The notes below the pieces were generated by a model. It saw only the letters and a list, made by a program, of their open reading frames with translations, ran no database searches and was not told where the DNA came from. From GCA-2746795 sp964643965 (GTDB taxonomy: Bacteria > Chloroflexota > Anaerolineae > Promineifilales > Promineifilaceae): a DNA stretch of 27,786 nucleotides. The position numbers and the translations under genes are program-made. Shown here piece after piece: positions 6,424 to 14,389 of the stretch. The stretch lies in the NCBI GenBank assembly GCA_964643965.1, contig CAZXVH010000074.1:1-27786 (forward strand), read 5' to 3'. Within the stretch, counting starts at the first letter, position 1; each line of letters opens with the position of its first letter.

Positions 6424-6615
6424 ATGACAAAATTACTTTTAGAAGCAATGGCGGCGGCAGAGCGACGGCCAGAATGGGAGCAAGACGCTCTGGCCGCCAT
6501 GATTTTGGATGAGATAGCAGAAAACCAACGCTGTCTAAGCGCCCAGATCAAGAACCAAAACTCAGATTTACTGGTGAAATTAGTGGAAGAAACGCTGGTA
6601 TTCACTACCAACTAA
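6424..6615 (+). CDS. Small antitoxin-like protein, no toxin partner
   Basis: A 63-residue protein. Residues 11-35 (AAERRPEWEQDALAAMILDE) resemble small helical antitoxin-like proteins whose usual pattern is 'LPEEEQDALAARILEEL...' followed by an acidic tail. A GAGGA site lies nine bases before the ATG and a credible promoter lies upstream, so it is likely expressed. The next gene (HD-domain protein) is not a known toxin type, and no PIN or RelE protein is adjacent, so this is an orphan or part of a decayed module. The family assignment is from pattern memory and is tentative. Confidence 0.62.
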   Translation: MTKLLLEAMAAAERRPEWEQDALAAMILDEIAENQRCLSAQIKNQNSDLLVKLVEETLVFTTN

Positions 6616-6716
6616 TCATCTCCCCTACCCCTTTGATAATCGAATTTTTTAGAGAGACCAGGCGGCAAGGCCATCTGTTTCTTTGCCTGTGGCCTACTCT
6701 AAAATCGTATCCTGAT

Positions 6717-7376
6717 ATGCCTAAAAAAAAGAATGATAACAACGGCCCTCCCGACTGGCGTAAAGCCGTCAAAAAAACGATGCGCAAAGCCACCGAAGCT
6801 GAAATTGAGGCGCGTTTTGGCAGCCTGGATAATGCCTCTTTCAACTATCGTTGGGAGCATGTGCAAACGGTTGTCATTCTGGCCAAGCGGCTGGCAAAAT
6901 TGACGGGCGCAGATGAAGAAGTGGTGGTCGCCGCCGCCTGGCTACACGATGTCCGCAAAGACGCCAGAGAGGATCATCCGCAAGAAGGGGCTGAATTTGC
7001 CCGTACATTTTTACCCACCACCAATTTTTCGCCAGAAAAGGTCGAGCGGGTAGCCCAGGCCATTGCCGACCACATGGGCCTCTGGTTAGAAGAGCCGCTG
7101 CTGAACCTGGAATCTCAAGTGTTGTGGGATGCGGATAAACTGGCCAAAATTGGCTTAACGGCCGTTTTCCATTGGACGGGTCTGGCGTTGGCCGGCAATA
7201 AATCACGCGATATGCACGAACTCATTGCTCGCGGCCGTGACGCCGCCTGGCAAGAAAAGACAGTCGGCAGTATGCATACCGCCCCGGCCAAACGCGCCGC
7301 CCAGACCCGCCTGGATGCCTACAACAAATTATGGGACGATCTAGAAACAGAGCTAGAAGGACGAGACCTGAATTAG
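6717..7376 (+). CDS. HD-domain metal-dependent phosphohydrolase-like protein
   Basis: 219 residues from the ATG at 6717; the frame is open upstream to a TTG at 6633, but conservation should begin after the basic N-terminus. The HD signature is visible: His48 (EHVQTVV), His77-Asp78 (AAWLHDVRK), His119 (ADHMGL) and Asp138/Asp140 (LWDADKLAKIG). HD proteins of this kind hydrolyse phosphoesters such as nucleotides or cyclic nucleotides using two bound metals; the substrate is unknown here. The protein looks cytoplasmic. No strong ribosome site is seen. Neighbours give no pathway clue. One AACGGCCGTT copy lies in frame (LTAVF). Confidence 0.82.
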   Translation: MPKKKNDNNGPPDWRKAVKKTMRKATEAEIEARFGSLDNASFNYRWEHVQTVVILAKRLAKLTGADEEVVVAAAWLHDVRKDAREDHPQEGAEFARTFLPTTNFSPEKVERVAQAIADHMGLWLEEPLLNLESQVLWDADKLAKIGLTAVFHWTGLALAGNKSRDMHELIARGRDAAWQEKTVGSMHTAPAKRAAQTRLDAYNKLWDDLETELEGRDLN

Positions 7377-7433
7377 CCGGTTAGACAGACGCATAGAGGC
7401 AGGATATAAATCACGTTTCTAAGGAATCTTCGC

Positions 7434-8546
7434 TTGAAACAGTGGGTAATTGTGCTGATATGGGTTGCTTTATGGCTTTCAAGCTGTCAGAGAGAGGCGG
7501 AAACCACTTCTCTGGCGACCTGGTTGCCCTCGTCACTCCCTCCCACCGCTACCGGGACGCCACTATCGACGTTACCCCCGCCGTTTGTATTTACCCCTCA
7601 GCCTACGAATACGCAAACGGCCGTTCCACCCACGCCCACCGTCACAGCCACGCCCGTTCCCACAGCCACGCCGCGTATTCAACCTGCTTTTCCTTTAACA
7701 GTGTTCGCCCCTTACCGGGATGAACCACCCTTGTCTACGCCTTGCCAGGGGGATGGCGTTTTCTTCCGTAGTCAGTTTCCCAGCCAGATAGCCGGTCCCT
7801 GGCGCAGTTACCATGTCTATTTACCACCCTGTTATGGACAAGACGGCCGTTCCTATCCTGTCCTCTATTTGCTGCCTGGTTCTATCCAAACGGATGATCA
7901 ATGGTTGAATCTGGGTCTGGCATGGCATACAGACGAGGGCATTCGTAACGGCCGTTATCCCCCCTTCATTGTCATCATGCCTGCTGCCAACCCGCTGGGC
8001 AACAATCTTTCCGGCGGCCCCTACAGCCTGGAAGCCGTTATCGTCGATGAATTGATCCCGTTTGTAGAAAGCGCCTACTGCGCGTGGGTAGACCCTGCCG
8101 GACGCAGCATTGGTGGCATCTCTCGCGGCGGCTATTGGGCGTTGATGATCGCTTTCCGACAACCAGATTTATTTTCGGCCGTTGCCGGACACAGCAGTTC
8201 ACTCCGTCTAAAAACCGATCCGGCGCCCTATAATCCCCTGGCTATCTACGCCGACGCCGATTTAAGCCAGATGCGTATCTGGTTGGATTGGGGAGAGGAG
8301 GATTTTCTGTGGCGCGGCCAGACCCAATTAGATGCGCTCTTGACCGAAGCTGATATCGACCATCAAACCACCATCAATCCCGGCGGCCACAATGAAGATT
8401 ATTGGGCGGCACACCTGCCAGAGTATTTAGAGTGGCAAACGGCCGTTTGGCCCACCAATCGCCATGACTATCCCCCTTGCCACAGCGCCTCTTATCAGAC
8501 AACCAACCCTTTACGCCGACCTGCCCTCTACCGGGCATTCTGGTAG
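7434..8546 (+). CDS. Lipoprotein esterase (esterase D / Fes-like alpha/beta hydrolase)
   Basis: 370 residues beginning at a TTG codon with AAGGA eight bases upstream; no in-frame ATG fits the signal peptide better. Residues 1-20 form a lipoprotein signal (WVALWLSSC). A Thr/Pro-rich stalk follows (roughly residues 30-85), then a hydrolase domain of the putative esterase family (PF00756-like). The nucleophile is Ser230 in GGISRGG, with Asp290 (GEEDFLW) and His319 (GGHNEDYW) completing the likely triad. It should cleave ester bonds outside the membrane; the substrate is unknown (family members act on sugar acyl esters, siderophores and S-formylglutathione). Its 3' end overlaps the converging glycosidase-like gene by 19 bases. 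Confidence 0.86.
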   Translation: MKQWVIVLIWVALWLSSCQREAETTSLATWLPSSLPPTATGTPLSTLPPPFVFTPQPTNTQTAVPPTPTVTATPVPTATPRIQPAFPLTVFAPYRDEPPLSTPCQGDGVFFRSQFPSQIAGPWRSYHVYLPPCYGQDGRSYPVLYLLPGSIQTDDQWLNLGLAWHTDEGIRNGRYPPFIVIMPAANPLGNNLSGGPYSLEAVIVDELIPFVESAYCAWVDPAGRSIGGISRGGYWALMIAFRQPDLFSAVAGHSSSLRLKTDPAPYNPLAIYADADLSQMRIWLDWGEEDFLWRGQTQLDALLTEADIDHQTTINPGGHNEDYWAAHLPEYLEWQTAVWPTNRHDYPPCHSASYQTTNPLRRPALYRAFW

Positions 8547-9763
8547 AAAAACTCCGTCACCACCGGATGCACCCAGTTTTCACGGAACAGCGCCTGCCAT
8601 TCCCAGGCGGCGTCATTGCCCCCGGCCGCCTGGTTCGCCAACACCCAGTAACTAAACGCCAGAAAATAAGGCTCCGCCTCACGCATATAGCTGTATTGAT
8701 AAACCAGCAGATTTTTCGCCACCTGCGCATCGGCGCTGTAGGAACCGCCTTCCGTGCCAATCATAGGTAAGGAGCGCCCTAAAATACTGCGCACAATCTC
8801 ATCATAATTGCGGAAAAGCAAAAAGCCATCGGGGTCGTCATACGGCCGGGTTCCATGATAGTTATGCACCGAGAGCCAGGCATGGTTGAGCAGCGCCCCA
8901 TCGCCATTGTATTGAATAGCCCGCAACGTGCGATCCAGGAATTCATAATGGCTGTATTCCCCTCCCGGACTAAAAGCGCCGATGCCCGGCAGCCCGCCAT
9001 TGTTCACAATTTGCCGCGCCGTTTGCGCCCAGGCGGTGGCATATTGATTAGGATTGGCAAAGCTCTGATGATTTTCAATGTTCACGTTCGGCTCGTTGTA
9101 AATCTGGAAATAATAAACGCCTTTGGCCCGATAATGGCGCACCATGTCGCCCACGCCACTGCCATAGGGCAGCACCCCGGCCCGGTAGAGTCGCATCACC
9201 GGCATGATGCCGTTCGCTACCAGTTTATCCACCAGGTAATCGTTGTCGCCGATATTGTCGCCCTCGTTGAGGAAGACCACCCATTTGATGTGCATTTTAA
9301 CCAGTTCGTTGACATACCGATCCACCGCTTCCTGGCTTTGGCTGATGGTGGGAACCCAATGCATGCCCCAGCCGTTGTTCCCCGGCGGCGTGGGAAATGC
9401 CTGGTACGGGATTATTTCCTGGTAAGCGTAGTGGGCAATGGGCTTGATGACTGGGGTGACAGTAGGAGTGATTAAGGGCGAGGCGGTGGGGGTGGGTGTG
9501 ACGGAAGGGCGGGGAGTGAAGGGCGTCAGAGTGGGAATGGGTAACGGTGTGGTGGAGGGAGTGGCGGTATCACGAATGAAGGGCGGCGGGTCTGTGGGCA
9601 CGGCCGTTTCTAGCGGCGGCGTAAAGGTAGCAGGCACCCCATTGGTGGGTAGAGGCACGGCGGCGGCAGAAACCAGCGTGGGTAAGGGAGAAGCGTCTAC
9701 AGATTGGCAGCCAGCCAACAGTAAAACCAATACAAGTATGATGACATTATTTACTCTCGCCAA
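8528..9763 (-). CDS. Lipoprotein with glycoside-hydrolase-like TIM barrel (clan GH-A type)
   Basis: 411 residues. The lipoprotein signal ends LLLAGC (Cys19), then a Thr/Pro-rich stalk runs to about residue 105. The domain at about 110-411 has features of a retaining GH-A barrel: Glu224 in IYNEPN as likely acid/base and Glu338 in IGTEGG as likely nucleophile, plus many aromatic residues (WGMHW, SVHNYHG, WEWQALF). The likely role is cleavage of an external polysaccharide or glycan; the GH family cannot be fixed by eye. It lies 18 bases after cofE on the same strand and is probably the last gene of that operon, although it shares no obvious pathway with F420. The tail-to-tail overlap with the esterase gene is 19 bases. 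Confidence 0.8.
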   Translation of the reverse strand: MARVNNVIILVLVLLLAGCQSVDASPLPTLVSAAAVPLPTNGVPATFTPPLETAVPTDPPPFIRDTATPSTTPLPIPTLTPFTPRPSVTPTPTASPLITPTVTPVIKPIAHYAYQEIIPYQAFPTPPGNNGWGMHWVPTISQSQEAVDRYVNELVKMHIKWVVFLNEGDNIGDNDYLVDKLVANGIMPVMRLYRAGVLPYGSGVGDMVRHYRAKGVYYFQIYNEPNVNIENHQSFANPNQYATAWAQTARQIVNNGGLPGIGAFSPGGEYSHYEFLDRTLRAIQYNGDGALLNHAWLSVHNYHGTRPYDDPDGFLLFRNYDEIVRSILGRSLPMIGTEGGSYSADAQVAKNLLVYQYSYMREAEPYFLAFSYWVLANQAAGGNDAAWEWQALFRENWVHPVVTEFFYQNAR

Positions 9764-9781
9764 TACGCCCTCCCTATGACC

Positions 9782-10546
9782 TCAGCGGTAGAGATCCAGC
9801 GCTGCCGGCCGGATTAAGTCGCTGGCCCGGCCCGTTTGCGGCGGCAGCTTGAGACCACGCACCAAGACGACGGGGCGGCCTTCGCTGCCCTGTCCCATCA
9901 CCAAACCGGCAGCGGCCGCAATTTCATCAGCCACGCCGACATCGGTATATTGCAAAATATGCCCGTCCCTATCCGCTTCGCCGCGCCTATCCCACAAGGC
10001 CACCAGGCCAGCCACACCAATAGCCACGCCCACTGTGCCTAAACGAAACGGCCGTCCATGACTGTCTGTAATAATCACTCCCACCGCTGCGCCGGTCTGT
10101 TGCTGCACCGCCTGGCGCAGCGCTTCAGCCGAGGCGTCAGGGGCCATGGGGAGCAGCAAAACCATCTCTTCCCCTGCCTGCCGGCCCACGTTGGAGCGGT
10201 CAATACCGGCGTTGGCGCTGGTGAAACCCAAACGGTGGCGCGTGACCAAAACCCCCGCCTTCATCCGGGAGATACTTTCGCTTTCCTGTAAAATCAATTC
10301 CACCAAACGGGGGTCTTTTTCGGTCAGCGCCGCCACTTCCTGCGCCTGCGGCCCTGGAGAAACGTCGGCCAGACGCACCAACCGGTTTTCAGCTTTGGAG
10401 ACGATTTTTTGAGCAACGGCTAAAACATCGCCATCGGCCAGTTTGATGTTGGCGGCGTCTAAGGCATTTAAGAGAATGTCGGCCAGATTATCGCCGGGAT
10501 GGATTTCCGGGATGTGGGGCACGGCCGTTAAGCTGACTTCTGTCAT
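9782..10546 (-). CDS. cofE: Coenzyme F420-0:L-glutamate ligase
   Basis: 254 residues from the ATG at 10546, which overlaps the npdG stop as ATGA; the longer open frame (to 10690) is read-through into npdG. It adds gamma-linked glutamates to F420-0 using GTP and divalent metal in the cytoplasm. CofE/FbiB-type motifs are visible: 'GDVLAVAQKIVSKAENR' near residues 40-55, the conserved 'DPRLVELILQES' segment, 'GFTSANAGIDRSN' and 'VIITDSHGRPFRLG'. It is CofE-only in length, with no C-terminal nitroreductase-like FbiB domain. The pairing with npdG and a nearby F420-dependent oxidoreductase gives strong context. Confidence 0.93.
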   Translation of the reverse strand: MTEVSLTAVPHIPEIHPGDNLADILLNALDAANIKLADGDVLAVAQKIVSKAENRLVRLADVSPGPQAQEVAALTEKDPRLVELILQESESISRMKAGVLVTRHRLGFTSANAGIDRSNVGRQAGEEMVLLLPMAPDASAEALRQAVQQQTGAAVGVIITDSHGRPFRLGTVGVAIGVAGLVALWDRRGEADRDGHILQYTDVGVADEIAAAAGLVMGQGSEGRPVVLVRGLKLPPQTGRASDLIRPAALDLYR

Positions 10547-11196
10547 AGGGGCAAACCGGTGATACGAATACCCGCGCTCTTTACTTTGTGGATGATATTG
10601 ATGGCGATGAGAACGGCCGTTAACTCTTCTACCGCCCGCGCATTTTGCAGCGCCCCGGCATTGACGCCGCGCAGACCGGCGTCGGCGCACAACTGCATCG
10701 CCACTGCTTTATCCTCTTTCTTGTCACCACAAACCAGTACGTCACACTCCATTTCATGATCTAAATCAAGCAAATGATGCGCCCCAATGTTTTGGAAAGC
10801 GGCTACCACCGTCGTCACCCCTTCCAACTGCGCCTGCGCTTCTTCCGCCGCCGAGAGGCCGCTCTCTAAATGGTGGACGCGGGCTTTCTTTTCGCCAGAA
10901 GGGGCCACTACCGTGATGAGCAGTTTGCCGGCCAGCGCCTCTTTGACGGAGGCCAGGGTACTTTCCTGCGCCCAATATGGCACAGAGAGGATGGCGATCT
11001 CTGCTTGCTGAACGGCCGTTACATTATCCGTGCCAGAAATAACGCCATCCGGTAGTTTTGCCAACATGTCTACGGCCGCACTGGCTCCCTTTTCTTGCTG
11101 GCGCGAGCCAATGATGATCTCATGGCCGGCTGCGGCCCACCGATAACCGAGGCCAAAACCTTCGTTCCCTGTTCCACCTAAAATTGCAATCTTCAC
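10543..11196 (-). CDS. npdG: NADPH-dependent F420 reductase
   Basis: 217 residues. The N-terminal Rossmann motif GGTGNEGFG (residues 8-16) and the 'IGSRQQEKG' loop (Ser-Arg, binding the NADP 2'-phosphate) identify the F420H2:NADP+ oxidoreductase family (npdG/fno). It moves hydride between NADP(H) and F420. The later 'VVAAFQNIGAHHLLDL' and 'AGLRGVNAGALQNARAVEELTAVLI' segments are also typical. It starts 12 bases after ssnA ends and overlaps cofE by four bases (ATGA), so ssnA-npdG-cofE are probably one transcript. It makes the F420H2 that the LLM enzyme at 13171-14085 would use. Confidence 0.93.
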   Translation of the reverse strand: MKIAILGGTGNEGFGLGYRWAAAGHEIIIGSRQQEKGASAAVDMLAKLPDGVISGTDNVTAVQQAEIAILSVPYWAQESTLASVKEALAGKLLITVVAPSGEKKARVHHLESGLSAAEEAQAQLEGVTTVVAAFQNIGAHHLLDLDHEMECDVLVCGDKKEDKAVAMQLCADAGLRGVNAGALQNARAVEELTAVLIAINIIHKVKSAGIRITGLPL

Positions 11197-11208
11197 ATTC
11201 CACTCCTG

Positions 11209-12564
11209 CTATTCGCTAAATTTCTCAAAGCGCTGCCACACTTCAGCCGCCAATTCACGGCTGCGGGCCGCGATTTCCGCCTCGTCCAGGGTGAGCAGTT
11301 TCCGATCTTGCATCAACACCTTGCCGCCAGCGATGGTCGTCGTCACCACATCCGCCTCAAAGCCGAAAATAATGTGCCAGGGCAGATTCCCGGCCGTTAG
11401 CGGCGTGATGGCGTGGTAATCCACAAAAATGATGTCGGCCGCCGCGCCAGGCGCCAGTTTACCAATGGGCAGGCCGGGCCAAAAGATGCCGGTCAGCGCG
11501 GCGTTGTTGTGCACGGCCATTTGCACAATGTCCATGCCATTGGCCCGCCGCGGATCACGATGGGCTGCCTTGTGGTACAGGTAAGCCATTTTCCATTCCG
11601 CCCACATATTGTTGCTAAAGCCATCGTTGCCCAGGCAAACGGGAATGCCCAGGCGCATCATGCCTTCAATATCGGCGGCGCCGACAGCATTATTCATATT
11701 ACTGCGTGGTTGATGCGTGACCCAGGTTCCCGTTTGCGCCAGCAGCTCTTTTTCGGCGGCGTCCACATGGATGGCGTGCGCCACAATGCTTTTCGGCCCC
11801 AAGATGCCCGCATCTGCCAGGCGGTCTACCACCCGTTTGCCGTACTTATACAGCGAATCGTACTCATCTGATTCATGCTCGGCGACGTGGATATGGAAGC
11901 CGGTGTCTACATCTTTGGCCGCAGCCACACAAGCGTGTAACGTTTCTTCTGTGAGGGAAAGGGAAGCGTGCAGGCCAAATGTGCCAGAGAGCATGGGATT
12001 GCCCCGTTCCGCCAAAGAGTGCAAAAAGCGCACATTTTCATCAATGCCCGCCTGCGCCCCATCCGGGCCATTGCGGTCGGTGACTTCATAACACAAAGCG
12101 GCTCGCAGCCCAGATTCCGTCACGGCGTCCGCGATTTGATCCAGGGAATTATTGATGGCGTTGGGGCTGGCATGATGATCGATGAGGGTGGTTGTGCCAT
12201 GCTTGATGGCGTCAACCAGGCAAACCAGGGCGCTGTAGCATACATCCACATCCAGCAAAGCCCGATCCAAACGCCACCACAGCTTTTCCAGGATGTCGGG
12301 GAAATCTTTCAGCGGCGGGCCAGGAATGCCCAAGCCTCGGGAAAAGGCGCCGTAAAAATGGGTGTGGGCGCAGATATTGCCGGGCATCACCAGTTGATTT
12401 TTAGCGTCGAGTTGGGGGGTATCGGGATATTTTTGACGCAGGTCGGCGCTGTTTCCCATGTCGGTGATAAGCCCATTTTGCAGCAGCAGCGCTCCGTTTT
12501 CTATAATTTCATCATCCGCCTGCCAGGTGACAAGACGGCCGTTTACCACAAGCAAATCGTTCAT
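11209..12564 (-). CDS. ssnA: SsnA-type aminohydrolase (amidohydrolase superfamily)
   Basis: 451 residues. Metal-site motifs: His67-x-His69 (CAHTHFYGAFSRG), a later HIHVAEHESD, HAIHVD and 'CLGNDGFSNNMW'. The stretches 'LEKLWWRLDRAL', 'HHASPNAI' and 'CYEVTDRNG' match SsnA, a putative aminohydrolase named from a stationary-phase gene and often found with selenium-dependent molybdenum hydroxylase genes. The reaction is not established; it is probably deamination of a purine-like or related ring. An AGGAGGG site lies about 13 bases before the ATG. It heads the operon that continues with npdG and cofE, an unusual partnership, as no selenium or hydroxylase genes are in the window. Confidence 0.87.
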   Translation of the reverse strand: MNDLLVVNGRLVTWQADDEIIENGALLLQNGLITDMGNSADLRQKYPDTPQLDAKNQLVMPGNICAHTHFYGAFSRGLGIPGPPLKDFPDILEKLWWRLDRALLDVDVCYSALVCLVDAIKHGTTTLIDHHASPNAINNSLDQIADAVTESGLRAALCYEVTDRNGPDGAQAGIDENVRFLHSLAERGNPMLSGTFGLHASLSLTEETLHACVAAAKDVDTGFHIHVAEHESDEYDSLYKYGKRVVDRLADAGILGPKSIVAHAIHVDAAEKELLAQTGTWVTHQPRSNMNNAVGAADIEGMMRLGIPVCLGNDGFSNNMWAEWKMAYLYHKAAHRDPRRANGMDIVQMAVHNNAALTGIFWPGLPIGKLAPGAAADIIFVDYHAITPLTAGNLPWHIIFGFEADVVTTTIAGGKVLMQDRKLLTLDEAEIAARSRELAAEVWQRFEKFSE

Positions 12565-12632
12565 AATGGGATTGTAACCCTCCTTCTTAGGGATGCAATT
12601 ATAAAGTTCTCATCAGACCGACAGGCATTATC

Positions 12633-12660
12633 TTGACAGGACTTTGCCATCAGCTAAACT
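12633..12660 (+). promoter_or_regulatory. Candidate promoter of the thioredoxin gene
   Basis: TTGACA (12633-12638), 16 bases, then TAAACT (12655-12660). A second possible -10, TATAAC at 12683-12688, has no good -35. The spacer also has to hold the divergent ssnA promoter, which I could not place. Confidence 0.4.
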
Positions 12661-12732
12661 CTCAAGTAAGAATTCAACTGATTATAACATCAAGAGTGCA
12701 GCTTTAGAATTTTTATGCAAGGAGCAACAAAA

Positions 12733-13062
12733 ATGGCAAAACCTTTAGCAGTAACAGACGAGACTTTTCAGGATGAGGTGCTGGACGCCGGATTACCGGT
12801 GTTGGTAGATTTTTGGGCGGATTGGTGTGGCCCCTGCCGCATGATCGCCCCTTCCGTAGAACAGATCGCCGAAGAGTATGATGGCAGCGTCAAAGTCGCC
12901 AAAGTGGATGTGGATGACAATCCGGCCGTGCCCGGACGGTATGGTATTGTGGGCATCCCCACCTTGATGCTGTTCAAAAACGGCGAAGTGGTGGAACGGA
13001 TTACCGGCGCCCTGCCCAAAGATCGCATTCTGGCCCAAATTCTGCCCCACGTCGAAAATTAG
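12733..13062 (+). CDS. trxA: Thioredoxin
   Basis: 109 residues from ATG 12733, which has AAGGAG at 12719-12724. The earlier ATG at 12715 would place the ribosome site inside the gene and is rejected. The active site WCGPC lies in 'DFWADWCGPCRMIAP', and the cis-Pro loop is 'YGIVGIPTLMLFKNG'. This is a full-length classical thioredoxin: a cytoplasmic disulfide reductase for many partners. A strong terminator follows at 13089, so it is probably monocistronic. It lies divergent to the ssnA-npdG-cofE operon and just before an F420-dependent oxidoreductase, in a redox-themed stretch. Confidence 0.96.
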   Translation: MAKPLAVTDETFQDEVLDAGLPVLVDFWADWCGPCRMIAPSVEQIAEEYDGSVKVAKVDVDDNPAVPGRYGIVGIPTLMLFKNGEVVERITGALPKDRILAQILPHVEN

Positions 13063-13088
13063 CACAGCCATCTCGGTTTATGATGTCG

Positions 13089-13131
13089 CCGCCAACCTGT
13101 AGCCCGCGCTGTAGGTTGGCGGTTTTGTTTT
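13089..13131 (+). terminator. Intrinsic terminator after trxA
   Basis: CCGCCAACCT pairs perfectly with AGGTTGGCGG; an inner AGC/GCT pair extends the stem, and TTTTGTTTT follows immediately. It lies 27 bases after the trxA stop. Confidence 0.92.
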
Positions 13132-13170
13132 AAAAAGTGGCAAGACGGCCGCACAGAAAGGAAGGAAATT

Positions 13171-14085
13171 ATGTTAGACGTAGCGATTATGGTTGAAGGA
13201 CAAAATGGCTTAAATTGGGAACGATGGCAGCGGTTGGCAACGGCCGTTGAGGAGTCTGGTTTTGTAGGCTTGTATCGCTCGGATCATTACACCAATGCCA
13301 ATCCGCCCGATTTGGATTCGTTAGAACTGTGGGTATCGCTCACCTGGCTGGCAAGCCATACCAGCCGCATCGAGTTTGGCCCCCTGGTTTCCCCGGTGTC
13401 ATTCCGCCAGCCGACGATGACGGCCCGCATGGCCAGCGCGGTGGATGATTTATCAAACGGCCGTTTAACCCTCGGTCTGGGCGCTGGTTGGCAGGAGCGG
13501 GAACATGCCCATTATGGCTGGGATTTACTGGATGTAAAACCCCGTTTCGACCGCTTTGCTGAGGCGCTGGAGATCATCAGCCACCTGCTGCACAGTGAGG
13601 AGCCGCTGAATTTTAAGGGGGAGTATTACCAGCTGCAAGAAGCGGTTTTGCTGCCCCGGCCGCAGCGAGCAGGCGGGCCGCCGCTTCTCATTGGCGGCAA
13701 CGGCCCGCAGCTGACGCTGCCCCTGGCCGCCCAATATGCCGCGGAATGGAATGCCGTCCTTATCGGGCCAGAGGAATTCATGGAGAAGAATGAGCGGCTG
13801 GATGAGTTGTTGGAAGAAAACGGCCGTTCTCCGGCCGAGGTGCGTCGTTCCCTCATGACCCGTGTAGAAATCGGAGACGAAGCCGCCTTAACCAAAAAAT
13901 TCAGCCAGCGCTCTATCGATGAACTGCGCCAGCGCGGCATGGTATTGGGGACAGCCACTCAAATTGTCGATAGCTTGGGAACCTGGGCTGAAGCCGGGTT
14001 GCAGCGCATCATGCTGCAATGGCTCGACTTAGATGATATGGCCGGACTGGAAACGCTGGCCAAAGAAGTGCTGCCGCAACTGTAA
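13171..14085 (+). CDS. LLM-class F420-dependent oxidoreductase
   Basis: 304 residues of the luciferase-like monooxygenase fold. Recognisable segments: 'GFVGLYRSDHYTNA' near residue 30, 'WLASHTSRIEFGPLVSPVSF' near 65, 'SNGRLTLGLGAGWQEREH' near 100, and 'FKGEYYQLQEAVLLPRPQ' near 150. These fit the F420-binding (TIGR03560-like) branch better than the FMN branch. The hydride donor would be F420H2; the substrate is unknown. GGAAGG lies before the ATG. The gene follows the trxA terminator and should have its own promoter. cofE and npdG nearby support F420 use. Two AACGGCCGTT copies encode Asn-Gly-Arg in frame. Confidence 0.9.
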   Translation: MLDVAIMVEGQNGLNWERWQRLATAVEESGFVGLYRSDHYTNANPPDLDSLELWVSLTWLASHTSRIEFGPLVSPVSFRQPTMTARMASAVDDLSNGRLTLGLGAGWQEREHAHYGWDLLDVKPRFDRFAEALEIISHLLHSEEPLNFKGEYYQLQEAVLLPRPQRAGGPPLLIGGNGPQLTLPLAAQYAAEWNAVLIGPEEFMEKNERLDELLEENGRSPAEVRRSLMTRVEIGDEAALTKKFSQRSIDELRQRGMVLGTATQIVDSLGTWAEAGLQRIMLQWLDLDDMAGLETLAKEVLPQL

Positions 14086-14100
14086 AAAATGGGATGAAAA

Positions 14101-14130
14101 AGCGGGTGTGGTAGCGCTACCACACCCGCT
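14101..14130. terminator. Perfect 30-bp palindrome after the LLM gene
   Basis: AGCGGGTGTGGTAGC is followed at once by its exact reverse complement, 15 bases after the gene's stop. It could end transcription, though no T run follows on + and only a short A/T-rich stretch lies on the other side (tttttcatccc on the minus strand), so a terminator for the minus-strand epimerase transcript is equally possible. The rest of the 304-base gap (14131-14389) shows one AACGGCCGTT at 14335 and no gene. Confidence 0.55.
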
Positions 14131-14389
14131 ATGCGGCTCCCGATTGGCTCACCCCACCGGGAAAAATTGTTTAAGCCGTCGAATTAATTCAATGTTGTGG
14201 AGTACAGCCTTTTGCTAAAATTGAGCAGCTGGGGCATCCCTGAGGTTGCCAGCCAAGCCTGCTTTCCAAAACATCATTTGTTTGACTCACAACGCCTTGC
14301 CATTAACTACGGCGGCTTAGATACAGAATAACGAAACGGCCGTTTTTGCGCCAGTGACAAACGTCATGATCCACACATGACATCAGAAC

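Noticed and set aside
8855..9475. Plus-strand 206-residue frame
   Set aside because: It lies antisense to the glycosidase-like lipoprotein gene, which has a signal peptide and catalytic motifs; this frame has none.
14131..14389. A transposase or other gene relic in the spacer
   Set aside because: Translations of both strands gave only short unrecognisable pieces; nothing supports a relic.
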